Shown here: one piece after another, positions 12,481-26,600 of the stretch | How positions within the stretch are numbered: position 1 is the stretch's first letter | How the letters are laid out: each line of letters opens with the position of its first letter | Source of the DNA: Aptenodytes patagonicus | Lineage: Eukaryota > Chordata > Aves > Sphenisciformes > Spheniscidae | DNA: 64,000 nucleotides | Direction of reading: 5' to 3' | Assembly: GCF_965638725.1 (NCBI RefSeq) | Contig: NC_134958.1 | Span: forward strand, 22,041,964 to 22,105,963 | Made by a program: the position numbers and the translations under genes | The notes under the pieces: generated by a model | Database searches by the model: none | What the model was told of the DNA's origin: nothing | What the model saw: only the letters and a program-made list of their open reading frames with translations

Positions 12481-15400
12481 GTTTTTTTTCTGCTCTCCCT
12501 CTCTCGGAGGCAGCGTGCTTTGAAACCCCAGCTCCCAGCTCCGCGATACTGCCTGTACCTGACCTGTTTTAATTTTAGTCTTGCCTGAATCTGCCACCAG
12601 CTCATTTAGTTGTAGCATTGAGAGCTCTCTATAGAGAGTTGGCCACAGGTCAGCTCACATACTTTTATTACAATTGCCGAGTCCAACCGTGTCCTGCAGC
12701 TCTGACCCAGCTCCTGGCTGCCAGATGCCTTCCCGTTTAGGGCTGTAAACCCCCGGGTCCTCCCGCATCCCTCTGCTCCGGCCGGCCGGCGCCTTGGGGA
12801 TGGGAGGCAGGAGCTGTACCCCGGGCAGAGCTCCTCTTTTCTCATGGCCCCACATCACAGCACAGATGTCGACGGCAGGATTTGCATCATGTCTGTGACT
12901 TTGCAGGCTGCAGAGAAAATGAGGTGGATATTTTCTTTTGGGACATTTCCAGCATTTCTGACACGGCAAGTGGTGCCCCGGAAAGAGCTGACCCAGCTGC
13001 CTGGTTAGAGCCATGATGAGCCAAGCAAGACGTAAGAGCATGAAAATTCCAATGAATATTCATTTAAAAACTTGCTCAAATATTCCCAAGGTAAATTTGG
13101 CTCTGTATTAATTTCACCCTGTGCACTAAGCACATTGTTATTGCAAAGATAAAGCTGCACAGCCGGATAGAAATCGGTTTGGGGTTCTCTCTCACCAGAG
13201 CAGGAGGATTTAAATACCCCAGCTGGAAGGGCTCCGAAGCAGCATCCCGCTGCCCTGCACCTCTTCCACCACGGATGTGACCATATGCAGTGGAAGTGAC
13301 ATCTTCCCCACTGGCACAACGGCAGCCAGGACCGGAGCAGCAGGTCCCACCAGGCTGTGGAGGAGCGGGCGCTCGCCCTTTCAGTTTGCATTTTTCCAGA
13401 GGTATGGAAAAGCATGCTCTGAAAATAGCCACATAAATACTCTCGCTGGAAATTCAATTCAATTAGTTTTGTTGACCTCCGAGGCAACCCTCGCCAAGGC
13501 TTTTGCTGAGTCTTACAAGTTATGAAGAACATGGCAACGTAATTAGCCGGCAGAGACCAGAGCGGTGAATCCCAATGGGAGGCAGCTCTTCCCCAAACAG
13601 ACCCATCCACGTGAGCCTCTCCTTCGAACCCAGCTCCTCCTTCACCGATGCTCTGGCTTTTCAGCGCCCAAGGTCACCCCTCCTTGCAGCAGACCAGACC
13701 GTGCCCCACTTCACTGATGCCTCTTTCATCCATTCCTCAGAGCAAAACGCTCTGCATTTCTTTCCAGGCTGTATTTGGGACGATGGCCACGTTTGTGGAT
13801 GTTTTTGTCATTGAGCTCGTCTTTCTGTCCACTCCATAACGCAAGACCCACGCGTATGTATACATTCATCATTCCTATGTGCTGCTCTGGCACTAATGTC
13901 CTCGTGAGAGTCGCTGGATTGCTTGGGAGATAATGATTTTGCATCTTTCACGGCTCCTTCAATATTTGTAACCGGCTCAGTCTTTGCCTGGGTTGAATCT
14001 CTCTCTCTTACCAGGAAGTCTCTAATTGTGGTATGATGTGTCAGTTCAGCCGGCTGATCACCAATCACTCTGTCAGCCAGGCCCTCAAAGCGGCACCTGG
14101 GGACCAATTCACTTTGGTGACATCTCAGACAGCTCTGCACGGTCCCGGGAACAGGGATGTGCGTGGGGGGGGGGGGGGGAGGGGGACGGAGAGGACCAGG
14201 ATGCAGCCCCACAGCCCACTGCATCCCATTGCAGGGGCTCCAGCAGCAAAAAGAGACTGCAAAGAATCGGAGTTGGGCAATTTTGGCTGGTGTTGGCAAG
14301 ATGCCAACTGAAAGCAAGCAGCCGAGCTTCAGAAAGGCATGCGGCTTCTGCCTTGTATTAAGAAGTTTTGAATCTCTACCTCCTCTAAATCAGCCCTGGA
14401 AATCAATCCCTTCCACACCTGGGGTCAGCTTCTGCCTGGCTGCTTGGCCCTTCTTAATCCCCTTAAATCACAGCTCCTCGCTTTCCCTCTGTAAATTTGG
14501 GGAGCAACACCCAGTTCCATGGGTGAGCATTTAGGTATCCCTTTAAAGACACCTTGTATTTGGGATGGTGGTTGGGTCTCTCCATCCCATGCCGAGGGGA
14601 AGGTGGCCACCCCAGCTCTTCCCACATCCCATTTGCACCAGTACGAACTGGCACTGAAAAAACCACCCCAAACCAGGAGGGGTGTGGGGAGGGGACAAGG
14701 GATGAGCTGCCCTCCCCTGCGCCCCAGTGAGGATGCCGCAGCTCTTCCCCCATCCCACTCCACTGTGTTTGGTGGCTTGTTCCGCTCCAAGCTCAGAAGG
14801 TATTTCAGCCATTTCAGTGCTTCTAATCTCTTTGGGAACATTGCTGAGAAACACAATTTCAAGCCTCCCAAGATGTGACATGACTTGTAATTTGAGGCAG
14901 AGGTGAGAGCCTACCACCCAAGGGACAGAAAATAACCAGCCTCCGCACGCTTCTGCTCCCAGCCCTCCTCCTCACTCTTGGTGATGCTCATGTTTCCAAC
15001 CTGGGCACCAAAACCTCGGGCTGGGTTCCCTGGGCAGACACCACCTTCAGCCCCACGTCCTTGCACCCAGCACCCTGGACACAGTGGGAGGGAAAAGCAG
15101 AGGCTGGGAAAGCACCCGGGTGAGGAGGAGCAAGAGATGTGGGGCACAGGGTCTGCAGGCAGGAGATGCTGGCAGCGAGCAGGGCAGAGGGGTGAGCTCG
15201 GGGAGCATGCTGGGCCACAGCAGCCAGCCCCAGCCCAGAGCGGCTGCACGGGGAAGCCATTTCGGAGCAGCTTCTGCAAAGAAAGAGGCTGGGTGGTGCA
15301 TTCAGGAGTGCCATCTGCTGGCACCCGGCCCTGCTCCCCACCAAGATCCCCCCAAAACCAGCCAGGGTGCAGATCCCCCAGAGCAGGGGCAGATCCCCTC

Positions 15401-16883
15401 TGCAGGGACTCAGGCAGCCTCGGACCCCACCGCACCCCAGAAACCAGCCTGCCCAGCTGCAGGCAGGCTCCAGTCCCCACCCCTTGCCACTTCAGCTCCC
15501 ACAGCTCCACTTCAACTAATCTCTCCACAAAAATCAGTTGCCTTTTCAGATCCACGCCCGGGCTCTCTCAGCCGCGCTCTCCAGCTAAGCAGCTTGCAGG
15601 AACGCTGCTCCCCAAATTAAGCTGTCTCTCCCTGCCCAACCCAGCCCCCCAACCACCCCAGCTCCCAAGGCAGGGGCTGCCCATGCCGGCACTGGGCGAT
15701 GATGCTTGCACACACCGCCTGATTTGCCGGCGCTCAGGTGAGCGAGGCTGAAACAAGAGGAGAAATAATGCCGGCAATTAGCCTTGACATTTCCCGGGCC
15801 AAAACGAGGGGGAGGCAGAGGAGTGGGAAACAAGTCACAGACACTAGATCTCAGCACCAGGCAAATCCAATTAAGCATCCCAAATCTCATTCTTTTAAAA
15901 AAAGAAAATCCATCAATTGTACTGGAGAACACAATGGTTTTGCAGGTCTGCGGATGGGTGCCGGCCATCCCAGCGCCTGAGGATTTGCTTTGTCCCCTCG
16001 AGCCCCCCACGAGGGATCACCCAGGCCGGGAGAGACAAGGAGGGGACACAGAGCCCACGGGGCAGCAAGGAGGAAGGAGCCGGCCGCGTTGGCACACGTG
16101 CCTTTGTTTCACAAACAGAGGAGGAGATAATAGCCACGCTGCGATCCTGCAAACTTTCATTACCACATCAGCATCGCCAGCAATGCTCTCTTCACAGCTC
16201 GGATGATAATTGGGAGATTCCTCCACATTTGCTCATGGAGCAGCACACGGAGCTCCCCAGCTTTTTGGCTGGGGGGTGGTTTCATTATCATTTCCTATAT
16301 GTTAGCTTTAAATCCCCAATAATCCCGCACAACTGGAGCCCATTCCAAGTGAGCAGCAAAACCCAATTTAGGATCCTATTCTCTCCGGCTGTGTAACCAG
16401 AGCCTACTTCATGCAGGCACAAAAATCCAATTCAGCTTCTTTGCCTCTCAACAGCTGCCCCCGTGAGACTTGCCCAGATGAAAAAAACCCACAAAAGCCA
16501 GATTCAGAGGTGAGCCGAGCCAACCCGAGCAGGCTGGCACCCGGGGGAGCCGGCTGCGGGGCTGCAGGCAGAGCTGCTCCCGCATCCCTGCCCCGCTCTC
16601 AGAGCTCTTGCAGGGTGTTTTCAGCAGGCGGGTCCTCTCTCACCCCATGACCCAGCTCCACTCGCCGCCCATCCCTGCGCCTGGCTCTGCAGGCTGCTCC
16701 GTACCCGATTCCACCACAGCCCAGGCAAGGATACACCAGCACGACACATGTCAGCACTTAGGAGCTTTCTAATAGCCGGAGCCACTAACAGCATGTAATT
16801 AGCTTGCACAGCGCTCGGGCCAGTGGCTGGGACATCTCCCAGAGGAGCTGCTGTCATCGGGAGCCAGGACAGCCCTTGGCTCC

Positions 16884-16903
16884 GGGGGGGGGGGGGGGGG
16901 GGG
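16884..16903. repeat. 20-bp poly-G run
   Basis: Longest homopolymer G run seen; exact length uncertain. Confidence 0.9.
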
Positions 16904-19432
16904 AGCAGGGGGCTCCTAACACCACAGACACCCCAGTCCACGCTGTCCTGGGCAGCATCTGCCAGGGAAGCCTTTCAGCGTGGCTCTGCTGTAATTTCAC
17001 GGAGCTAAGTACAGATCAATATCCAGCTCTTGGCTTTTTCCAGCCATTACCTCCCTTTCACACCGATTCGCTGTCACAGCGGGTAGCGCGGGTCCGGCAT
17101 GTTGTGAGTGAGGGTGAGGAGGGTCAGGGAGCCTTGCACACCCTCAAAGCCCCCCGGTGAGCCGGCAGCCCCCAGACCTCTCCCAGGATTGTATGTGACT
17201 TTCAAATCGTACTTCACTAGCTGCAAAATACTGTACTCTGCGTGCAAGGTCTAGAAATAAATAGTCCTGGCTGGCTCTGAGCAGACCCCCTGCCTGCCCC
17301 TGCCATGCCCTGGGTGGTGCCCCCAAACCCTGCCCCGCGTCTCAGGGTACAGCCGCAGCATCCCCTTGCCCTGAGGCTTTGGGAAAACCATTGTCCAAAA
17401 AGGATGACAGTTTCCAGCCACCCCATACCAGCAACCATCTCCCTGGACACTTTCCAGGTAACGCTTCCCCCCCTTAATGCCCATTCCCAAGGCAGCTTAG
17501 TCCTCCCAGTGCTTCTCCCCCATTCTTATTTAATTCTCATTAATCCCTATTAACCACACAGCATTCAGAAGTCACTCCGGCACAGGCTATTTAAAGAAAA
17601 TTCCCCCAATTTAGCAACTTACCCTGGCTTCCCCTGCGTGAGCGCCAGCCCTCCTGCCAGAGGATGCCGCTGCAGGGCTCCTGCCCCCTGCGCCCCAGAG
17701 CCACACTAGGAAATCAGGAGCAGGGGGTCCATGACAGCACCCGTGAAACCAGAGCTCACATTTGCCTTGGGCAGGACACATTGAGCTTTAAGCATGTTTA
17801 AATTCCCAGTCCCCTGAATCCCCCTCTTGGGCTTCTGGACTGGCTTTCAGCTACTTTCTTGCTAGAGCTGGTAGGAAAGGGTTTTGTCTCCCAAAAGGAC
17901 TTGGTGTCCTCATGGGGCTGTGATGCAAGGATACAGAGATGACCAGGAAGGGCTGCGAGGAGAGGGTGGGAGTCAAACCCATCACACCAGGAAACACCAT
18001 GTGGATTTGGTCATTGGGGCTTTTCATTTTTTGTCTTTAAGATGTTGTACTGCAAACTCACATTTCCCAGGCAAGAAGTCTTTCAGACCAACTCTCCCCC
18101 ATTTTGTCCACTTATAAATCACCAAAATGGGACATTCCTGAGCATTTCTGAACATCTGCTTTCAAACTGGGGAGATTTATCGAGTCTGACCTTCCACACA
18201 AGCACTTTCCATTTGACAAAGGGGCAGTTTCCAACAAAAAAGCCCCCAAGGCTACTCCAAAAATCCATCCTCATCCTCACAGCTGAGACCCAGCCTGCTC
18301 TCTCCTCTTTTCAACATCACTGCCAGCCGGCTCATCCTTTCCTTCTCCTGCCTTACTCTTCCTCCTCCAATTTGTGTTCCTCCTCTGTGGCTAATCCCCC
18401 CAGGGTCTGGGCTGGATGGGGACCATCTGCGTCCAGCAGAAGACCCGATTTCTTGGTCCTCTCTCCACACGCATCCTGGCAGCCTTGGCTTATGCAGGAA
18501 AGTCTTCTGGGATGCGCCTGGCCCCTTCAGCAAGCTAGAAAAGAAAAATAACGATTACCTGTGCAAGAATTAAATTTGATGTGTCTCCCTAACAGCATGT
18601 GGAATGAGGAAGATCAGTAAGGATGGGGAATTTTCATCTGTTTAAAGAAACAGCATAGGGAAGGGGATGCATGATTGCGTGCATTGCAGCAGGGCTGCGG
18701 GAAGCAGGTACAGCTCCAGAACTGGGGGCTCTGCTGGGGGTAGGAGAGGATGGGGACCATGCAGGGGGAGGCAGACCCATGGGTGCAAGGTCAGCTGGAG
18801 AGAGCAAGTAGGAGTAGGGAGGATGAGGGACATTGGCTGGAGAAGGCTGAGGAGGTGATGGAGGGGCTGAAGTCAGCACGTGCCTCAGGGATGGGGGCTC
18901 TTCTCTCATCCAGAACATTTTCCCCCCCCATTTCCTTCTCCAACCAGTCAATGTCTTCCCTGGCTTTGCTCTTTTTAAAAAATATTGTCTCTTTTCTATC
19001 ATCTCTATTTCCCTCTCCATCCCGCTCCACCCCCAATCAGACCCAAGAAGCCCAGGCGTACGCCCGAGTGCGCTCGGCAAGGGGTTTCACCAAGCAGCAG
19101 CAGCAACGCACCGAGTGGAAACACACAACAGAGGCTGGGTTTTTTTCAGGGAAATGGCTCTATTTGTGCCGTGTCAGCAGCTGACAGTTTTCCTGGGGCT
19201 CGGCAGCGCTGCCGGAGCTGCCGGTGGGCAGCAGGATCCCAGCGGGAGGCAAGCCTGACCCTGGGCTGCCAAGCTGCCACTCTCCCTGACATTTTTTATA
19301 TTAGTCTTATTATCCCCGGCTCTGTAACGCACCCACCACCCGCTGCCTGCTGAACCACTTCTCTCCAGCGCATTACATCCTTCCCATCAGGGGTCTGAGT
19401 TTACTATGGCTATATTCCTCACGGCTGCTTTT

Positions 19433-19451
19433 CCCCCCCCCCCCCCCCCCC
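19433..19451. repeat. 19-bp poly-C run
   Basis: Homopolymer; exact length uncertain. Confidence 0.9.
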
Positions 19452-22400
19452 GCCCAGTGGGGAGCTACGAGGGAACAGGGGCACAAGAGGCACCTTCTGA
19501 AAATTGCTGCCATCATTGCAGCACCTACCCATGACCAGAGAGCAGCTCTTCCACATCTCATGAGCATCACCTGCACTGACACCACTGGTTTCAGCAAGGC
19601 TCCACGCACACTTGCTGGATGCTTCAGTCCCTCCAGCTCCTGTGTCTCCCCATGCACAGCACATCTTTGGTTTCACCAGTATTTGAAGCTTGAAGAGGCT
19701 CTAGGTGTCTCAGGAGTATTTTTCATGGGTAAATAGACCCTTTTACCTCCATGTCAATGGCTCAGCTCCAGCCCTGGGTCAATAGAGACAGAAAGTCGTT
19801 GCCGACTGATGAATGCCTGCCAGGGAAATAAGGCATTGGTCTCAGTCTAGTTATGAGGAGACAGATGTCCACATCACAGCCACTCCTGTTGCAACCATGG
19901 CCAACCAGCAGCCTCCACCAAGGGGAGAAGATTTCCTTGCCATGAAGAAAAATCCAAGTGCCCACAGGCGTGAGTACTTCTGGGAGCATCTTCTCCACTG
20001 CCTCATGCCTTCAACAGGACAAAGCCAGCAGCTGGTTTCCTTCAAGTCAGTGCTGCAGTCCCACCAGCACAACATGACCAGGATCCTCCACATCACCAGT
20101 TTCTGCTGGGATTCAACCCTGGCTAGGGCAGAGGGTGTTCAGAGAAGCCCTGGCTGGTTTGGGGAGAAACTTATCTCCAGGATCATCTCCCTGCCTTTTT
20201 CCACAGATGCTATATTCATGGAAAAAGTGCCCAAACCCACTGAAACACGGCCTTGGTACGAAATCAGAAATATTCAGATTTCAAGGTTTGCAGTGACATT
20301 TCCAGCTCTCACATTTAGATGTTTAAGAAGCCTGATGGTGAGCATGTGCTGGGCTTCACAGTTGATAGTCGTCCTTCATTTCTGCCATCTAGAAACTGGT
20401 GTGCATCTTTGTAGACGAATATAGCTCACGGAAACTCCAACACGTCACCCTCCAGAAGGAAAAGACGGTGGTCTGAGCAGAAACAAGCCTGTGACCATCT
20501 CCCTCTTGTGTTAGTTGAGTGCAGCCACCAAAGAGCCCCCAGATGCTACTGAAGATGCAGTTGCTGCCCCTAAAGTCCCAGTTTTGACCCTGGATGTACA
20601 GGGCCTCCTTACTGCAGGACTTGGGTCCCTCTAGCACTGGTCCACGTGTCTTCTGTGGGCACTGCACTGGAGACAAGGAGGAGGTGATGGAAAGAAGCCA
20701 GGAGAGAAGCCAGCAGGTCATGGGCAAGGTGGGGATGGTGGCACAGAGGGGAAAAGGATGGAAACACAAGCATGTCCTTGAGAAGCCACCACAGCCAGCC
20801 TTGCTTCGTGGAGCCCAGGGAGGAGACAGCCCCACTCTGCCACACAGCCGGGGAGACAGATCCTGCCAGAAATAAGGCCCTCATTACTATGGTGATTAAC
20901 ATTGCCTTGCACAAGCGATCGCGTGCTACAAGACGGCTGTGACAGCAGTGGGCAAGCAGACAGACAAGAGACAACATCAATGGCCCCAGCCGCCCCGATG
21001 GGGACAGTGCAGAAGACACCTCCGGCAGCACCCCTCCTCCAGCCTGACACAGCTCAGAGGGTCCAGCTGACAGGCAGGTTTAATTGAATGTTTCTCCCTT
21101 TACGTTTCCCTTTCCAGCAAATAAAACCAGAGTAAGATAAAAATATATGATGCTTAAAGGGGACACTGCCAAGGAATTTTTATCGGTTTTAATTTGCGTT
21201 TTACTCTTCGTTTGTTTGTGGCACTGCCTCTCCATGGCTGCAAAATAACGTTCCCCCCCCCCCCCCCCGTGAGTTTTGTCATGTTTCCAGCTGGCAACTC
21301 TTGATGGAGGCCCCTCATCCCATCACTGTCCCCTGTGCAAAGCACCGAGGCCAGCTCGGCTGCTCCTGTGCATGCAGAGCGAGGTGCAGGTAACCCCTGC
21401 AAATTGCAACGGGGTGATGTGGTTTGTCCCACTCTTGTGATTATTATGGCAAGACCGAAGGCTTAATTTATACCCCGGCTCCCAGAATTAACAGCTGGAA
21501 GGAGAGTATTAGCTTTTGGTTAAAAGCTGGGGATTTGTAGCCCCAGTGCTTGAGAGATCCCAGCTACTCTGCCCCATAAATTTTGACAGAATTGATTGCT
21601 CTCAGCCCCATCACGACCCAAAGGTGGAAACCCCAGGCAGTGGTTTCCTGCTGGGTTTCCTTCTCAGGACAAACTAATGCCAAGCTAGAAATAGTCTAGA
21701 AATGTCCACAACCTTTACCTACACCACCAGGACAAGCCCAATTTCCCTCCTCCCTGCCCAGCCCCTGCGATAAATTACTGTGCCAGCAAAGTGACATCTT
21801 TCTAATCTGCTCCAAGACAGATGGGTCCTGCTGCGGGGAGAGAAATCCCCCGGTGAAGCCTGACCGGGAGGGGAAACCACAGCACCAGGAGCTGGGGTGA
21901 TGGGAGGGGGGTGTCATTGCATCTTCCTCTGCTTATTTATTCCCACCCACCCCATTAAAGCTTTGGGGCTTCAGGGTTTGTGTGAAGGAAGGAAAAGAAA
22001 AGGGTGTGCGAGCAATTGGGTCCCTGGTCAGGTGTCATCTCCACCATGACCCTGGCTAGAGACCAAGGTGTCCCCCATGGGACACTGTCCAGCAGAAGGG
22101 TTTGGGGTGTGCTCACCCTCCCACATCTCCCCTAAAGCAGCCACGAGCATCTTACCCTGCCAGCTCAGTGCACCCAGAGAAACCACCACCTTTCCAGGTA
22201 AAGAAGCCACCTCCATGTTTCTCCGAGAAGCTGGATGGAGAGAGACAGCTCCTGGTGCCTCTCACATCACAAGCTCGGCGAGCACCAGGTGAAGCAGCAG
22301 CCAGGGCTTTCCAGAGTCGAGGCACAAAAGGCTTCACGCTGCTGCTGTTTCGGTGTGTGCCCCTGGCAGCCTGCAAACACGTGCTTAGGAGGGAAGGTCG

Positions 22401-23118
22401 CTGCAGGTAAACAACTGCCCACTCTGTTTTGGTGACACCAGAGACAGACAACAAGGGGCCAAGCAGCAGGAAGGCTGTTTGGGAAGAAAACCAGCACATG
22501 ATAGCAAAAATAGGGATTTGGATGGACATGGAAGGCTCATATCTCTCCTTTTTAACTGGTCTCCCTTGGGGGAAGCTGCTACGACTGCCTGCAAGGTGGA
22601 GGAGCCACAAGGGCACCTGCATCAAGAGCAGAGACAGGAGGGACCCCAAGGGCTCTGGGGCTGCTTGTCACCCTCCCCTGGGAGTCACAGGACATCTCAC
22701 CCCTCACTGGGATGCTGTCCTGGCTGGGGTGAGCTGCCAGGGACATGCCCTCCGTTACCAGGCCACCTCCCCCCTTTTCCCTATGGCTCAGCCCTACACC
22801 CCAATGCAAACGTGCTCATCCCCCCCTCCCCAGGCACATGTCCCACCTCCAGCCATCACCAGTAGCCAGAAACTACTGGAAGACCAGCCCAGGCAAACCC
22901 TCAGCACACGGGGACCCCCAAACCTCCGATTTCCTTCCCGGCTGAAGCAGAGGTGGGCTGGAGCCCAGGCAGCCCCCCCGCTTGCTCAAGAGAGGCACCA
23001 GGAGCCCTGGGCTTACAAGGACCCTCTCTAGAGGGGGCTGTATCTGCCAGAGCTGTTCCCAAAGCCCTCCCCACTTCCCGGGGGGGTGGTTGCTGCAGGG
23101 CATTAGCCAGGCAGCACC

Positions 23119-23137
23119 GGGGGGGGGGGGGGGGGGG
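23119..23137. repeat. 19-bp poly-G run beside the orphan CpG island
   Basis: Homopolymer about 100 bp upstream of the CpG island; exact length uncertain. Confidence 0.9.
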
Positions 23138-23239
23138 CTCCAGGCCCTACATTCACACTAGCCTGGAGGGAAGACCCCTCCCAAATCAGCACGGGTGCCA
23201 GACCAGGAGCAGGGGGGGATCAGCCCCCAGGGTCCCCAC

Positions 23240-23615
23240 CTCTGCTTAGCCCCAAGAGGGCCGAGGGCACCGCCCGGCAGCAGAGCCCTGCGTGCCCCCA
23301 GCCCGTCCTTAAACCCCTCGGAGCAAGGGCAGCCCTCGGAGCGCTCCTCTCCCGGGGAGGCGAAGGGTGCGAGCATCCCCGGCCCGGCGGTGGGGGCTCG
23401 GCCCCGGCCGCCCCCGCCCCGGGAGCACCCAGCCCCGGTGCTCGGGGCCGGCGAGCGCGGTGCGCTGGTGCCATCTCCTGGGCTGCCGCCGCCGGTAGCG
23501 GCTCCCCGGGCCCTGCCCGCACTCCTGCCTGCTGCAGGGCCGGGCAAACCCCCGCGGGACCGGGACAGCGCGAACACATGCCGGACGTCGTCCCTAGCCG
23601 AGCCGGGCTGCTCCA
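23240..23615. promoter_or_regulatory. Isolated CpG island about 5.3 kb upstream of CSPG4
   Basis: Very high CpG density with GGCCCCGGCCGCCCCCGCCCC-like GC-box runs. No gene was recognised next to it on either strand. It could be a distal promoter, the start of an unannotated non-coding transcript, or simply unmethylated GC-rich DNA. Confidence 0.5.
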
Positions 23616-26600
23616 GCCTTCCTCCCTCACTGGCGCTGCCGGCATCTTCCTCATCCCCCCCACCCTGCCCTGAAGCTCACCCTGCTCCCAGCACCAGCCA
23701 GGCAGAGCCCTGCCAGCCCAAACTACTCCAGGCCGGAGCCTGCCACGGTCTTGGGCCGGTTTTAGCAGGCTTTAGGTCTAGCTGGTGCTTGGTGAGAAAG
23801 AGCATTTCTTCAAGCAGGCGCTATCACCAGCCAGCAGCCCTGAGTCCGAGCCCAGCTCTGTCACAGCCCAGTTAGACCCTGAGACCTTGCTGGACACCCA
23901 AAACCAGCCTGAGCAGCCAGCACAGCTCACCACGGCTCCCCTAGATGCTCCAAGGGCTTGCTGCAGCCCTCCCCGTGCCCTCGGAGGGTTCCCCACTCAC
24001 ACAGTGGGGGACTCACTCCTTGAAAATACATCAGTCAATATTTATCTAGTGTTAAAAGCTGGTTCCTCTATCTAACAAGCCCTGGAGAAGCCAGTGAGCC
24101 TGCTGGCTCCAAATCACAGCTCAGTTCCTCTTCCAAAACACCCTAAATCCAGGCTAAAAATAAATGGGCTTTATTGATTTCCTTTTTTAAACTAACGCTG
24201 GGGAGTGATGTGTTCAGTGCTCAAGGAAGAGCAAATGGTATTAGTCACAGGGAAGCACAGTCACAGCACTCTGAACCCCCCAGGGGTGCAAATAAAGCCC
24301 ATCTCACACCAAGCCCCTTGCACAAGACCTGGAGAAAGCAGCAGGAGAGCTGCGGGTCTGGCCCATGGGAGTTATCCCATGGTCCAGCATGGCTGCAAGC
24401 CCCCAGCACAGAGGCAGCCCCCCAGCACTGCCTAGGGTCACCCCAGCAGATTGCTTTTGGGGACTTAAACCCCCATCCCCGTGCAGAGGCTGCATGCGAT
24501 GTGCCCAGGTGGGAACACCCCAAAGAAGCACAAAGTCAACAGAGAGGAGAAGTTTGCTCACTGTGCTGCAGACACATCCTGATCCCCATCCTGGTCCTCA
24601 GAGGGCAAGTCACTGCAGGAGAGGGGAGCTCCTGTGCTGGGCAAAGCAGACAGCCAGGTAAGGGATGCAGCCCCCCAGCCCGGGGGCACCGGAGCCGGCT
24701 GCTCGGCCAGGGCAGGCAGGGCTGAGGGCAGCAGGCAGGGGCCCATCCCACACTGCCCAAGGCAGGCAGGGCCAGCAACAGCAGCCAGCACCAGCCCAGT
24801 GCAACAACACATCCCTGGTGAAGAGGAGCAAGGGCTGAAGGCACCTGAGCTTAAATACAGCCTGGTGGGGGGGGGCAGAGGGGGTGGGTGAGAGCCCAGA
24901 TGGGACTTATCAGGGCAATTAGCACTCAGGGCCCCGAAACTCTGTGAAGAGCTGTTTGTCTCCTTAAATTAACAGCATCACAAGTCTCTGCCAGACAAAG
25001 ACTGTTTTGTTGGTGGTTGCAAAGAGACAAGAGAAAGTCTTGGGAGGACACGGGGCTGCGCTTCTCCTGCCTAATGCAGCAGGCAGCAGCCCCAACTCCC
25101 TGCAGCATCCTCTTCCTCTTCCAGCTCGTTCCCTCACTCTGAGACGGGGCATGCTGGACGTACCGAACAAACTCAGTGACGCCCCTCTCTACTCCCCTGG
25201 GGGAGCCCGACCACAGAGATATTGCACATCTGCCCAGCTGTTTCGAACCACAGTCACAAGGTTCACATCACCTTCTCCCTGAGCAAGTAGAGAGAAAACC
25301 TCCCCGAGGTGACCACTGTCTGCACGGCACGTACGTGTCGAGGCAGGAGCAGGCTCCAGCCCGCCTGAAACAGCGCCCGGCTGATGTCCTGCTCCTGGGG
25401 GAATGGGCACATGGCCAAGGCTGGGGACCCGCCACCCCAGGACAGATCCGCCCGGCACCTCCAACCGGGGCACTGCTTTGGCCAGGTCGGATCCAAAGGC
25501 TTTGCTTTGTTTCCTATTAAAATCCCTTTAGCGCTTGGGAAGGCAGATGCTGAGAAGCTAAATCCCAGCAGCATTCATGAATGCGCTCCCTTCTGCCAGC
25601 ACCGGATGGGATATTCCTTCCAGACGCTCGCGGCGCACTCCAAGCACGTTTGCTGTTCTCTTCCCTCAAATGGACTCGCTTCCCCAGCTGCAGCCCCTCA
25701 CAGCCATCGGGAACCCCCATCCTTGCTCCACGAGCAGCTGACCCCCTCCTCTGCCGGCGGTGGGTGGCAGGGTGGAAGCCCGGGGCCAGTGTGAAGCCCA
25801 GCCAGGGCGTGGGACATTGCGTCGGGGGGAAAAGCCAAGCACAGAAGCTGAGCTCTGCTTATTAAAGGGTGCATGGGATGTCCCTTCCCCGCAGGCGAAG
25901 GCCAGCACCCCGCTGCTCTCAATCGCTTGAGTCTCAAACAGAGCAAGCAGTGGGGTTGGAAGGGCTTTCCGGGGATTTATCTCATCCTGGGTTATTCGCA
26001 CAGAGTCTGTGGGACACGGGAGACAGCAAAAGGCAGCCCGTGAAATAGATGCCACGGACAGCTTTGCCTGCGCCAAGCAAACGGGGCACATTGCTATCCA
26101 GGGAAAGGGCTCCCGCCTTGGCCAGCCCACGCTGTGCTCGGATGCAGCGGGTGAAGCGGGGCTCCCACGAGAGACGGGGTGGCCGAGAGGTGCCCGGCAG
26201 CCCTCCGCACCCCCCTCCACACCGGCTACCCTGGAAACACATCCTAAATAAAAGCTGTGCTTGGATAAATAAATGCGTCCGGAGGCCGGTGGGCCAGCCA
26301 GCACTGAGAGGAGGCAGGGGAGCAGCCCTGCACCCAGAAGGACGGAGACCGCGGCCACCTCAAACACCAGCCCACCAGGCTGCAGGGGAAGGAGAGAATT
26401 TAACTTCTCTTTTTTTTCCCCCAGCCCTCCTCAAAGCACCCCCTGGCAGGCTCCCCGAGCCCGCAGCCCCCTGCCCACCCCGGCAGATGGGTTTCCCCGC
26501 GGTGGGCACTCACCAAAGGGCGAGGGCAGCTCCCTGCTGCCTGCAAATGGAGGTGGGGGCACCCAGGCATCGGCTCCCTGCACCGGCAGTGGGCAAGCCC

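Larger units (their letters stand above)
10771..23230. other. Non-coding 5' flank, no gene recognised
   Basis: No convincing coding exon on either strand. AT-rich islands at about 12,240-12,480 (with CAATAAATTGATCATTA-like and TTTGCATA octamer-like strings) and 13,040-13,160 and 13,430-13,560 may be regulatory. Several poly-G or poly-C runs interrupt the region. Many short frames exist because stop codons are rare in GC-rich DNA. Confidence 0.6.

Noticed and set aside
12625..12638. 14-bp palindrome CTCTCTATAGAGAG
   Set aside because: Palindromes of this length are expected several times by chance in 64 kb.
23195..23875. 226-codon frame in the orphan CpG island
   Set aside because: Pro/Ser/Ala-rich low-complexity translation without known homology; stops are depleted by GC content.
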